Origin: MGBC163016 sp910588905
Lineage (GTDB): Bacteria > Actinomycetota > Coriobacteriia > Coriobacteriales > Eggerthellaceae
Reading direction: 5' to 3'
Assembly: GCA_948616985.1 (NCBI GenBank)
Contig: CAPGDO010000018.1
Span: 1 to 36,082 of the forward strand
DNA length: 36,082 bases
Shown: positions 6,812-15,162 of the stretch, piece by piece
How positions within the stretch are numbered: the stretch's first letter is position 1
How the letters are laid out: each line of letters begins with the position of its first letter
The notes under the pieces: model-generated
Seen by the model: the letters and a program-made list of their open reading frames with translations, nothing else
The model's database searches: none
What the model was told of the DNA's origin: nothing
Program-made: the position numbers and the translations under genes

Positions 6812-9426
6812 TGCGAACCTCACAGGATGAAGAGAGGGGTGTGAAGGTGGAAAGACAGGGCACAAAGACCTACTACAAAGGTCTTGGTTTCTGTGGCGGA
6901 GGTGTTAATTCCAATACCTGTGAAGTAGACGTGAAGGATGGCAAGATCATCCGAACGCGTCCCTTCCATTACGATCGATGCTATACGCCAGAGGAGATGA
7001 ACGCGTGGACCATCCATGCGCGGGGATCTGAATACAGCGCTTCGATGAAGAGCCTCATCCCCCCGTTCTCGTTGGTATATAAGAAGAGAGCCTATTCGAC
7101 GAACCGCATTCTCTACCCGATGAAGCGCGTAGATTGGGATCCCAACGGAGAGCGCAATCCACAGAATCGTGGTAAGTCCAAGTTCGAACGCATCAGTTGG
7201 GATGAGGCATTGGATATCCTGGTCACGGAGATCAGGCGCATCCACAAGCAATATGGTCCCTATTCCATCTACTGTCAGATCGATGGTCACGGTGAGACGA
7301 AGACAGTCCACGCAGCCCACGGCTGTCAGACGAACCTACTGGACCTATTCGGTGGCTATACCTATCAAGGTCGTCAACCTGATAGCTGGGAAGGTTGGCA
7401 CTGGGGCGCTAAACATGTTTGGGGTCAGGCCCCGCTGGGCCAAGCCGATCAATACAACCTTTGGATGGATGTCGCGCAGAATACCGACATGTTGATGCTC
7501 TGGGGTTGCGACATGGAGACCACCACCTGGTCGTGGGAAGGGCAGCAGTCGAGCAAGCTCTGCTTCTGGTTCACTGAGCTGGGCATCAAGCAGGTCTACA
7601 TCTGTCCAGATGTGAACTACGGAGCTGCTTGTCATGCAGATAAGTGGATACCAGTCCTTCCGAATACGGACGCGGCTTTGCAATTGGGCATCATATACAC
7701 ATGGCTCAAAGAGGGGCTATGGGATGAGGGGTACGTGAAGGTCCACGCTACAGGTTATGAGATCTTCTTCGATTATGTTCTAGGCAAAGAGGACGGCATC
7801 CCTAAGACACCGAAGTGGGCGGAAGGGAAATGCGGTGTGCCCGCTCGCCAGATCAAAGCTCTCGCTCGACAGTGGAACAAGCAGCGCACATCCATCGGCC
7901 ACGGGAATGGTGGCTCCTATATCCGTTCCATCTACAGCCATGAGCCAGCGCGTCTGGAAGTGCTAGCTATGTGCATGCAGGCCATCGGTAAGCCGGGACG
8001 CAATGTCATGAAATTCATCGAGTGGCAGATGATGGGCCAGAAGAGTGCTATGCCTGGACCGCGTAGCGAATTGATCCCATACCCCGGCGGCGCGTACAAG
8101 GGTTGGATGATGGGCTTTAAGAAGTCATTCATCCCCAAGACCCTGTTTCCCCAAGCGGTGACGGGAGGGTGGACGGCAGAGAATCCCTTGACGTGGTACT
8201 CGTTCCCTGATGCATCCTTCCCGGCAGATCAGCAGTTCATTCCCTACCAGTATCCGCTGCCGGGCGCCGAGCCCATCCATATGATCTGGTCAGATGCACC
8301 CTGTTGGACCACCTGTTGGAATGGAGGCAATGCGGCCATAGAAGCCTATAGGCATCCCAGCATCGAATTCATCTGCACTGAGCATATTTGGTTCGAGAAT
8401 GACTGCCAATTCGCTGACCTTCTCTTGCCCGTCAACACGAAGTTCGAAGAAGAGGACATCAACTGCGATACGGCCTCAGGCGATTTCAATTACATCGTCT
8501 ATGAGGGACAATGCATCGAACCGATCGGTGAATCAAAATCAGATTATGAGATCGCTTGCGAGGTGGCTAAGCGCTTCGGGCCGGTGATCTACGAGCAGTT
8601 CACCAAAGGGCAGAGCATAGAGGATTGCATCAAAGAGGGTTTCGAGACATCTGGCTGCCAAGACTATCTCAGCTATGACAAGTTCCGCCAGAATGAGTAC
8701 TTCATCATCCCCACAGCCGAAGATTGGGAGGATGATCCCAGAGGGCATGCCCCCTTTGCTGAGAATCCGCATGAAAATCCCATGCAAACAGCCAACGGTC
8801 TGATCAACTTCTACTCCGAAGAGCTCGCAACGGTCTTCCCTGATGATGAAGAGCGACCACCCTATCCCAAGTGGGTTGAAGTGGGCATCAATCATCCATC
8901 CGAGCGCTTGGGCACGCCCCGTGCCAAGGATTACCCCTATCTCATCGTTTCTAACCATCCGCGTTGGCGCTGCCATGCTCAGTTAGACGATATCACCTGG
9001 CTCCGTGAGATAGAAACCTGCAAGGTGGAAGGTCCTGATGGGTACCTCTATGAGCCGGTATGGATGCACCCCGCAGATGCTGAACGAGAAGGAGTCAAGA
9101 CCGGTGATGTGGTCAAGGTGTTCAACGACCGTGGTTGGGTGCTTGGCGGCGCCTATGTGACTGAGCGGATCATACCTGGTTCGGTATTGCAGGATCACGG
9201 TGCTCGTGTTGATGCCATCGAAGCAGGCATCTCTGACCGTGGTGGCGCCAATAACCTGATCGCTCCGACTGCTACGACCTCCAAGAATGCTGTGGGCGAG
9301 GTCACCTCCGGCTTCCTCGTGGGTATCGAGAAGGTTGATGTGGATGCCCTGGCGAAAGAGTACCCAGAGGTCTTCAGTCGCGTTCGCGATGACGGTGGCG
9401 TTCTGATCGACAACTGGATCGCTTAA
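6811..9426 (+). CDS. Pyrogallol-transhydroxylase-type molybdopterin oxidoreductase, large subunit 1
   Basis: This is an 871-residue bis-molybdopterin-guanine-dinucleotide enzyme of the DMSO reductase family. It is closest to AthL, the large subunit of pyrogallol-phloroglucinol transhydroxylase of Pelobacter acidigallici (about 875 residues). The segment PDSWEGWHWG at 190-199 matches the AthL active-site stretch, where Asp174, Ser175 (the molybdenum ligand) and Trp176 lie; here they are Asp191, Ser192 and Trp193. MKRVDWDPNGERNPQNRG (104-121) also matches the family. As in AthL there is no N-terminal CxxCxxxC cluster site and no Tat signal, so it should be cytoplasmic. Possible starts are GTG 6811, which overlaps the previous stop, and GTG 6841 or 6847; I keep 6811. 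The likely reaction is hydroxyl transfer or removal on a polyphenol; the exact substrate is unknown. Confidence 0.83.
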   Translation: MRTSQDEERGVKVERQGTKTYYKGLGFCGGGVNSNTCEVDVKDGKIIRTRPFHYDRCYTPEEMNAWTIHARGSEYSASMKSLIPPFSLVYKKRAYSTNRILYPMKRVDWDPNGERNPQNRGKSKFERISWDEALDILVTEIRRIHKQYGPYSIYCQIDGHGETKTVHAAHGCQTNLLDLFGGYTYQGRQPDSWEGWHWGAKHVWGQAPLGQADQYNLWMDVAQNTDMLMLWGCDMETTTWSWEGQQSSKLCFWFTELGIKQVYICPDVNYGAACHADKWIPVLPNTDAALQLGIIYTWLKEGLWDEGYVKVHATGYEIFFDYVLGKEDGIPKTPKWAEGKCGVPARQIKALARQWNKQRTSIGHGNGGSYIRSIYSHEPARLEVLAMCMQAIGKPGRNVMKFIEWQMMGQKSAMPGPRSELIPYPGGAYKGWMMGFKKSFIPKTLFPQAVTGGWTAENPLTWYSFPDASFPADQQFIPYQYPLPGAEPIHMIWSDAPCWTTCWNGGNAAIEAYRHPSIEFICTEHIWFENDCQFADLLLPVNTKFEEEDINCDTASGDFNYIVYEGQCIEPIGESKSDYEIACEVAKRFGPVIYEQFTKGQSIEDCIKEGFETSGCQDYLSYDKFRQNEYFIIPTAEDWEDDPRGHAPFAENPHENPMQTANGLINFYSEELATVFPDDEERPPYPKWVEVGINHPSERLGTPRAKDYPYLIVSNHPRWRCHAQLDDITWLREIETCKVEGPDGYLYEPVWMHPADAEREGVKTGDVVKVFNDRGWVLGGAYVTERIIPGSVLQDHGARVDAIEAGISDRGGANNLIAPTATTSKNAVGEVTSGFLVGIEKVDVDALAKEYPEVFSRVRDDGGVLIDNWIA

Positions 9427-9445
9427 GAGGAAAAGGAGGATATGC

Positions 9446-12085
9446 ATGACCATGACCGAGAAGCAGGGGTTTGAGCGTGCAGGGGAGCTTGAACCCCTGA
9501 AAGAGGTAACCACTTACTACAAGACGCTTGGTTTGGGCAGCTTCGGCATGAGCGCTTTGTCCGCTGAGATAGATGTGGCCGATGGCAAGATCGTCCGAAC
9601 GCGCGGCTTCCATTTCGACAACGCTTTCACTGAGGAAGAGCTGAGACCGTGGACGTTGGAAGTGAACGGCAAGAAGCTTCCGGGGCTCCTGAAGAACGAT
9701 ATCCCGCCGTTCGCGTTGGTCTACAAGAAGCGAGCCTATTCTGACAACCGCATCCTCTACCCGATGAAGCGTGTGGATTGGGACCCCAATGGAGAGCGCA
9801 ATCCGCAGAACCGCGGCAAATCCAAGTTCGAGCGCATCAGCTGGGATGAGGCCACGGACATCATCGCGTCCGAGCTTCGGCGCATCGAAAGGGAATATGG
9901 CTACTATGCCGTTTTCTGCCAAGGCGATGGCCATGGTGAGACGAAGACCGTTCATGCTACCCATGGTTGTCAGATGCGACTCATGTCCATCTTGGGCGGC
10001 TTCACCTTCCAAGCACGCAACCCTGACAGCTGGGAAGGCTGGTACTGGGGCGCGAAACACGTGTGGGGCTGCGACCCGGTGGGCGAAGGTGATATCGGCC
10101 TTCTGCTGCTGGATATCGCTGAGAACTCCAAGTATCTCTTGCATTGGGGATGTGACGAGGAGACCACCCCATGGGGCTGGCTCGGCCAGCTTCCAAGCCG
10201 CTGGTGCTTCTGGCTGACCGAGGTGGGCGTGAAGCAGATCTATGTCTGCCCGGACGTCAACTACGGTTGTGCGGTGCATGCAGACAAGTGGATCCCCGTG
10301 AACCCGAACACAGACGTTGCGCTCCACATGGCCATTGCCTATACCTGGATCCAGAACGGCTGGTTCGATCGCGAATATGTTGACACGCATGCCATCGGGT
10401 TCGACTGGATCGAGTACTACATCACTGGCGGCGAAGATGGTGTGCCGAAGACGCCCGAATGGGCAGCTCCCATTTGCGGTGTACCATCTCGTCAGATCAA
10501 AGCATTGGCGAAGGCCTGGTACAAGCAGGCAACTTCCATCAGCCATGTGAACGGCGGCTCGCTCATTCGCTCACAGTTCTCTGCCGAGCCTGGGCGCATG
10601 GAAGTGGTCCTCATGGGCATGCAGGGTTTGGGCAAGCCGGGTCGCAACGTCATCAAGCTCATCGAATGGGGCCTCTACGGACTGCCCACGCAGTGCCCGA
10701 ATCCGCGAAGCGAACTATATATGATGCCTGCGGCGGCCTACCGTTCCTTGGACTATAACAATTCCGAGGTTTGGGACATCCGCAAGGCTCATATCCCGAA
10801 GACCATGGTCCCCAAGGCCATCCTGGGTGACTATACCCTAGAGAATCCGCTCACCTGGTATGGTACGGGTGTAGCTGGATGGCCCCGTCAGGACCAGTTC
10901 GTCCAATACCAGTATCCCTCTGAGGCAGGCTGCGGTACGCGGATCCACATGATCTGGTCTGACACGCCCTGCTGGTCTACCTGCTGGAATGGTGGCTACA
11001 CGCTGGCCAAGGCGGTTCAGTCCGATGAGATCGAATTCGTTCTCATTCAGCATCCTTGGATGGAGAACGACTGTATCTATGCCGACGTCCTGCTTCCCAT
11101 CAACACGAAGTTCGAGGAGCGCGATATCGCGGTAGACTCCTCCAATGGCTATCAGAACGTCATGATGATCGAACCGCAGTGCATAGAGCCACGGGGCGAG
11201 TCGAAGTCTGACTACGAGGCTGTGGGCGAAGTGGCGAAGAAGATGGGCGTCTACGAGGAGTTCACTGGTGGCAAGACGGTGGATGAATGGATCCGCGAAG
11301 GATTCGAGAATTCTGGCTGTCAAGATCGCATCACGTGGGAGGAGTTCGAGCGGAAGGGCTACTATGCCGCTCCTACGGCAAAGGACTGGGAAGATGCGCC
11401 TCGCGGGTTTGCGCCCTTCTATGAGGACCCGGAGACCCACCCTCTGGGAACGCCGTCTGGCAAGTTGGAGTTCTACTCCACTTCTCTGGCCCATTACTTC
11501 CCAGACGATCAGTCACGACCGCCCTATCCGAAGTTCATCGTGGAAGACGGCCGGTTGTCCGAATCATTGCTCACCGAGCGTGGCAAGGACTATCCATACC
11601 TGATCGTCTCCAATCATCCTCGTTGGCGCGTGCATGCGAACATGGATGATGTCACTTGGTTTCGTGAGATAGAGACTTGCAAGGTTAAGGGCCCTGATGG
11701 CTATCTTTATGAGCCGGTATGGATCAATCCTGTCGATGCAGCATCCCATGGCATAGCCAGTGGAGATGTGGTCAAGATCTTCAACGATCGCGGTTGGGTG
11801 TTGGGTGGAGCCTATGTCACCGAGCGCATCAAGCCGGGTGTCGTCTACCAGGACCATGGAGCCCGGCTGGACCCCATCAAGGTGGGAGAAGCTGATCGCG
11901 GCGGTGCGAACAACCTGATCGCTCCCTCTGAAGTGGCCATGGAGAACACCAACGCTGAAGTGACCAGCGGCTATCTGGTCGACTTCGAGAAGGTAGATGT
12001 ACATCAGTTGGCGAAGGAATACCCAGAGGCTTTCGCCCGTGAATTCAACGATGCGGGTGTCAAGATCGAGAACTGGCTTGCCTAG
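9446..12085 (+). CDS. Pyrogallol-transhydroxylase-type molybdopterin oxidoreductase, large subunit 2
   Basis: This 879-residue paralogue of the preceding gene shares long identical stretches (for example around VDWDPNGERNPQNRGKSKFE). The molybdenum-ligand segment is PDSWEGWYWG, with Asp194, Ser195 and Trp196. There is no N-terminal iron-sulphur motif and no signal peptide. The start ATG follows AAAAGGAGG, 20 bases after the previous stop. The BthL-like small subunit gene follows after 16 bases, so this copy is the obvious partner for it. The two copies differ in the loops after ETKTVH and around the substrate-side region (residues 395-450), which suggests different substrates or a heteromeric complex. 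Electrons, if needed, would come through the small subunit's clusters; transhydroxylation itself is redox-neutral. It could instead be a dehydroxylase. Confidence 0.85.
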   Translation: MTMTEKQGFERAGELEPLKEVTTYYKTLGLGSFGMSALSAEIDVADGKIVRTRGFHFDNAFTEEELRPWTLEVNGKKLPGLLKNDIPPFALVYKKRAYSDNRILYPMKRVDWDPNGERNPQNRGKSKFERISWDEATDIIASELRRIEREYGYYAVFCQGDGHGETKTVHATHGCQMRLMSILGGFTFQARNPDSWEGWYWGAKHVWGCDPVGEGDIGLLLLDIAENSKYLLHWGCDEETTPWGWLGQLPSRWCFWLTEVGVKQIYVCPDVNYGCAVHADKWIPVNPNTDVALHMAIAYTWIQNGWFDREYVDTHAIGFDWIEYYITGGEDGVPKTPEWAAPICGVPSRQIKALAKAWYKQATSISHVNGGSLIRSQFSAEPGRMEVVLMGMQGLGKPGRNVIKLIEWGLYGLPTQCPNPRSELYMMPAAAYRSLDYNNSEVWDIRKAHIPKTMVPKAILGDYTLENPLTWYGTGVAGWPRQDQFVQYQYPSEAGCGTRIHMIWSDTPCWSTCWNGGYTLAKAVQSDEIEFVLIQHPWMENDCIYADVLLPINTKFEERDIAVDSSNGYQNVMMIEPQCIEPRGESKSDYEAVGEVAKKMGVYEEFTGGKTVDEWIREGFENSGCQDRITWEEFERKGYYAAPTAKDWEDAPRGFAPFYEDPETHPLGTPSGKLEFYSTSLAHYFPDDQSRPPYPKFIVEDGRLSESLLTERGKDYPYLIVSNHPRWRVHANMDDVTWFREIETCKVKGPDGYLYEPVWINPVDAASHGIASGDVVKIFNDRGWVLGGAYVTERIKPGVVYQDHGARLDPIKVGEADRGGANNLIAPSEVAMENTNAEVTSGYLVDFEKVDVHQLAKEYPEAFAREFNDAGVKIENWLA

Positions 12086-12101
12086 AAGGAGGAGATGCAA
12101 G

Positions 12102-13070
12102 ATGAAGGTATTCGTTTTTGATTCAGCCAAGTGCAATGGGTGCTATGGCTGTCAGCTTGCTTGCAAGGATGAGCACTGGAACAACGAGTGGCTGCCCTAT
12201 GCGCTGCCGCAGCCGGACACGGGACACTTCTGGTGCAAGATGACCCAAGTCGATCATGGCCAAGTGCCGAAGGTGCGTGTGGAGTACAAGCCGCTGTTCT
12301 GCAATCATTGCGATGATGCTCCTTGCATCAAGGCTGATCCCGAGGTGTCCTTCAAGCGCTCGGATGGCCTCGTGATCATGGACCCTGTGAAAGCGAAGGG
12401 TCGTCGTGACCTAGTTGATTCCTGCCCCTACGGTGCCATCTATTGGAATGAGGAGCTGGAGGTCCCTCAACATTGCACAGGCTGCGCCCATCTCGTGGAT
12501 GAGGGCGAGCTTCCTCATTGCGTTGACGTGTGTGCCACCGGTGCGCTCCGCTTCGGCGAGGAAGAGGAATTCGCAGAGGAGCTCGCCCAGGCAGAGACGG
12601 TTGCCAAGGCAGAGCATGGTCCCCGTGTCTATTACCTCAACCTTCCTCATCTCTTCATTGGCGGCGAGGTATGGGATCCAGCATTGGACGAGATCATCGA
12701 GGGGGCAAAGATCACCCTTTCTGGAGATGCTCGGGCAGTGACCAACTCTGATGAGTTCGGTGACTTCTGGTTCCGCAAGCTCGATCCGGGTGATTACACG
12801 CTCACCATCGAGGCTCCCGGCTTCGTCTCCCAGGTCGTGGATGTGAAGCTTGAGAAGTCCTTGAACGTGGGCGACTTCCCTCTCGAACGCGAAGCAGGTA
12901 ATGAGGTGCGGGCGCCAAAGGGGACAGAGGCTGCCATTGGTCGCCAGGCACCCATCGACACCCCCGATGTCCAAGTGGACGAATTGGGCGATGTCAAGGC
13001 ATCCATGTCGGTCATGTCTCAAGCAGGAGATGATGCGATCTTTGATGATTCCGGCATCACATCGAAATAG
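12102..13070 (+). CDS. BthL-type iron-sulphur small subunit of transhydroxylase
   Basis: This 322-residue protein is an electron-transfer subunit with twelve cysteines placed for three [4Fe-4S] clusters: C11, C14, C17, C21; C67, C70, C75; C108; C125, C128, C140, C144. The sequence SCPYGAIYWNEE around 107-118 and the segment PRVYYLNLPH that follows the cluster domain match BthL. Residues about 190-255 form the Cna-B/transthyretin-like beta-sandwich (GDFWFRKLDPGDYTLTI). A further tail of some 60-65 residues, rich in D, E, G and S, is beyond the length I recall for BthL (about 274). The ATG follows AAGGAGGAG; an upstream in-frame extension into the large-subunit gene is rejected. DmsB-type subunits usually have four clusters, so three supports the transhydroxylase assignment. 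Confidence 0.85.
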   Translation: MKVFVFDSAKCNGCYGCQLACKDEHWNNEWLPYALPQPDTGHFWCKMTQVDHGQVPKVRVEYKPLFCNHCDDAPCIKADPEVSFKRSDGLVIMDPVKAKGRRDLVDSCPYGAIYWNEELEVPQHCTGCAHLVDEGELPHCVDVCATGALRFGEEEEFAEELAQAETVAKAEHGPRVYYLNLPHLFIGGEVWDPALDEIIEGAKITLSGDARAVTNSDEFGDFWFRKLDPGDYTLTIEAPGFVSQVVDVKLEKSLNVGDFPLEREAGNEVRAPKGTEAAIGRQAPIDTPDVQVDELGDVKASMSVMSQAGDDAIFDDSGITSK

Positions 13071-13126
13071 CGCCATCGTGTCACGGAGCCGCATCTACAG
13101 TCACATTCGGACGGGAAGAGGTACCT

Positions 13127-14266
13127 ATGAATGACGAATTGAGAAAGCAACGCCAAGAACGTATCCTGGGAGCAATGCAAGGCAAGAAGATCGATCGCAC
13201 GCCACTCATGTGGGCGGGGGATCTGGCGCTCATCCGCTATGCGAAGCCTCAAACGGATTTTCAATATATGATCGAGCATCATGAGGATATGACAAAGACC
13301 ATTGTGGATGAGGTCTTGCCGAAGTTTCCGAAATTGGACTTCTTGGCAGCCGTGGGCATGAGCTCACGTTTCCTGGGTGCTGCCTTCCTCGTGAAGACCT
13401 TGCTCCCCGGCGTGGATATACCCGCTGATGAGATGTGGCAGTTGGACTTCGATCATGCCTTCACTGAGGATGTCTACGATGAGATCATCGAAGGTGGCTG
13501 GCAGAAGTTCAGCGACAAGATCCTCTTCGATAAGCTGGGTTATGATCCCGAAGCGATGGGGCGTGATTTCGAAGCGGGCATGCGCAATAAGCAGCTCTAC
13601 CACGATGCGGGTCTGCCCTTCTTCCGCCATGAGGGCATGCTCTCTTCGCCCTACGATGTTCTCGCCTTCGGGCGTGGTCTCACAGAATTCTTTATGGATA
13701 TGTACGAGCAGCCTGACGAGATGAAGGCTGCTATGAGCGTGATCATGGATGAGGAAGAGGCGCGTATCGGCAACAGCATCAAAGAGCAAGTAGCCGATGC
13801 GGATGCTCATGGGGAGGTGGTCATGTACACCATCGCTCCCTGCGTGCAAGCGAATTGCGATCTGTTGGGGCGTGCTCAGTTCGAGGAGTTCGGCTGGCCT
13901 CTCATCGAGCGTCAAGCGAATTACCTCTTGGACCAGGGTGCTTATGTACGGTTTCATATGGATTCGAATTGGACGAACAACCTCGATCTATTCGCTCAAT
14001 TCCCAGCCGGTAGATGCATCTTCGATTCTGACGGTAATACGGATCTCATCAAGACCCGGGACATCTTGGGACCGAAGATGGCATTCACGGGCACTGTAGA
14101 TCCGGCGAACTTCGCCTTCGGCAGGCCTGAGCAGATATACGACGAGGTGAAGGAGCAGTTGGCAGTGATGGGGGATAGCTTCATCGCATCTCCCTCTTGC
14201 AGCATTCCGGCCAATGCACCGGCAGAGAACATCGATGCGATGTATGCAGCCATCGACGAACTGTAA
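13127..14266 (+). CDS. UroD-family methyltransferase (corrinoid-dependent)
   Basis: This is a 379-residue UroD-fold protein, distinct from the one at 531. His277 and Asp279 (FHMDSNW) and Cys358 (SPSCSIPANAP) stand where MtaA-type enzymes have the zinc ligands HxC and a distal Cys. So one Cys of the triad is replaced by Asp while the distal Cys is kept. The C-terminal SIPANAPAENIDAMY resembles the family ending in which a conserved Pro/Asn-rich loop precedes the last helix. It lies 57 bases after the small subunit and 24 bases before the corrinoid protein gene, so it should act directly on that corrinoid protein. It could be the methyltransferase I for an aryl methyl ether, or a methyltransferase II. 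I favour the first because no tetrahydrofolate-binding (MetH-like) motif is seen. Confidence 0.75.
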   Translation: MNDELRKQRQERILGAMQGKKIDRTPLMWAGDLALIRYAKPQTDFQYMIEHHEDMTKTIVDEVLPKFPKLDFLAAVGMSSRFLGAAFLVKTLLPGVDIPADEMWQLDFDHAFTEDVYDEIIEGGWQKFSDKILFDKLGYDPEAMGRDFEAGMRNKQLYHDAGLPFFRHEGMLSSPYDVLAFGRGLTEFFMDMYEQPDEMKAAMSVIMDEEEARIGNSIKEQVADADAHGEVVMYTIAPCVQANCDLLGRAQFEEFGWPLIERQANYLLDQGAYVRFHMDSNWTNNLDLFAQFPAGRCIFDSDGNTDLIKTRDILGPKMAFTGTVDPANFAFGRPEQIYDEVKEQLAVMGDSFIASPSCSIPANAPAENIDAMYAAIDEL

Positions 14267-14290
14267 TGATTTCTGAGAAAGGAAAAGACC

Positions 14291-14926
14291 ATGACCATCT
14301 ATGAAGAGATCTCCAGTGCCGTACAACGCGGCAAGCGCAAGGAAGTAGCGCCTCTCGTCCAGCAAGCGATAGATGAGGGATGCTCTGCTGAGGATATCCT
14401 GAACCAGGCGCTCATCCCCGCTATGGATGTCATCGGCGAGAAGTTCTCTCAGGGCGAGGTCTTCGTGCCAGAGATGCTGGTGGCGGCTCGGGCCATGTCG
14501 GCGGGTACGGATGTGCTGAAGCCATATCTAGCCGCTGAGGGGACGGAGCCCGTGGGCAAGGCTGTCATCGGTACTGTCAAGGGCGACATGCATGATATAG
14601 GCAAGAACTTGGTGCGTATGATGATCGAGTCGAAGGGCTTTGAGGTAGAAGACCTCGGAGTGGATGTGGCCCCTGAGCAGTTCGTGTCATTCTTGCAAGA
14701 GCATGATGACGTGGATATCGTCTGTTGCTCGTCGCTGCTGACCACCACTATGCCTGAGATAAAGGCTACTATCCAAGCTATCGAGGGTGCAGGTTTGCGT
14801 GACAAGGTGAAGGTCATGATAGGAGGCGCTCCTGTGACCCAGGCCTATGCTGATGAGGTGGGTGCAGATGCCTACACCGAAGATGCTGGAGAAGCGGCTG
14901 CCCGGGCTGTAGAGCTGGTGTCCTAG
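14291..14926 (+). CDS. Corrinoid (B12-binding) methyl-carrier protein
   Basis: This 211-residue protein has the two-domain plan of MtaC/MtbC/MtvC-type carriers. Residues about 1-88 are the helical cap. Residues about 89-211 are the Rossmann-like cobalamin domain with the base-off signature D99-x-H101-x-x-G104 (GDMHDIGKNL). Later motifs are CCSSLLTTT, where the Ser/Thr contact the corrinoid tail, and MIGGAPV. His101 should be the lower cobalt ligand. It accepts a methyl group from a substrate-specific methyltransferase, here probably the UroD-type protein encoded just upstream and perhaps also the one at 531. It would hand the methyl group to tetrahydrofolate through an enzyme not encoded in the window. 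It is the last gene of the operon, followed by a strong terminator. Confidence 0.92.
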   Translation: MTIYEEISSAVQRGKRKEVAPLVQQAIDEGCSAEDILNQALIPAMDVIGEKFSQGEVFVPEMLVAARAMSAGTDVLKPYLAAEGTEPVGKAVIGTVKGDMHDIGKNLVRMMIESKGFEVEDLGVDVAPEQFVSFLQEHDDVDIVCCSSLLTTTMPEIKATIQAIEGAGLRDKVKVMIGGAPVTQAYADEVGADAYTEDAGEAAARAVELVS

Positions 14927-14974
14927 AGAAGGCCGGCTTCTATCATATCTGCATTGCTGCGTAAGGCACGATGC

Positions 14975-15006
14975 AAGGTGGCTTCCTGATCACGGGGAGC
15001 CACCTT
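14975..15006 (+). terminator. Rho-independent terminator of the transhydroxylase/corrinoid operon
   Basis: AAGGTGGCT (14975-14983) pairs with AGCCACCTT (14998-15006) and is followed by TCTTTT. It lies 50 bases after the corrinoid protein stop codon and closes the operon. Confidence 0.85.
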
Positions 15007-15087
15007 TCTTTTAAACGTCTTCCGATGAAGGGTGATCCTTAGCTGCATCATCAGAAGGAGGGGTTTTGGAGTGGGATCAAAAGAAGG

Positions 15088-15162
15088 TGGTGGTCGAGGA
15101 GGGATTTGAACCCCCGACCTTGTGCTTGTAAGGCACCTGCGCTCCCGCTGCGCCACTCGACC
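15088..15162 (-). tRNA. tRNA-Val (anticodon UAC)
   Basis: Read on the minus strand, the acceptor stem is GGTCGAG paired with CTCGACC and the D stem is GCGC/GCGC. The anticodon loop is CTTACAA (anticodon TAC, complement at 15128-15130), and the T arm is GGGGG-TTCAAAT-CCCTC. The discriminator is A and the CCA end is encoded. One mismatch (G-A) appears at the outer pair of the anticodon stem. No integrase gene lies next to it, so it is not the attachment site of the element at the right of the window. Confidence 0.93.

Noticed and set aside
6811..9426. Tat-exported catechol dehydroxylase of the Eggerthella type
   Set aside because: Neither large subunit has a twin-arginine signal or an N-terminal iron-sulphur motif. 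The Asp-Ser-Trp segment and the BthL-type small subunit fit the cytoplasmic transhydroxylase branch better.
9374..10546. 390-codon open frame antisense to the second large subunit
   Set aside because: It has no family pattern and no initiation signal. A similar antisense frame appears opposite the first large subunit only because the two genes are paralogues.
15088..15162. tRNA-Val as attachment site of the mobile element
   Set aside because: No integrase or duplicated tRNA 3' end lies next to it. The element's ends are at cpaF, 9 kb away.
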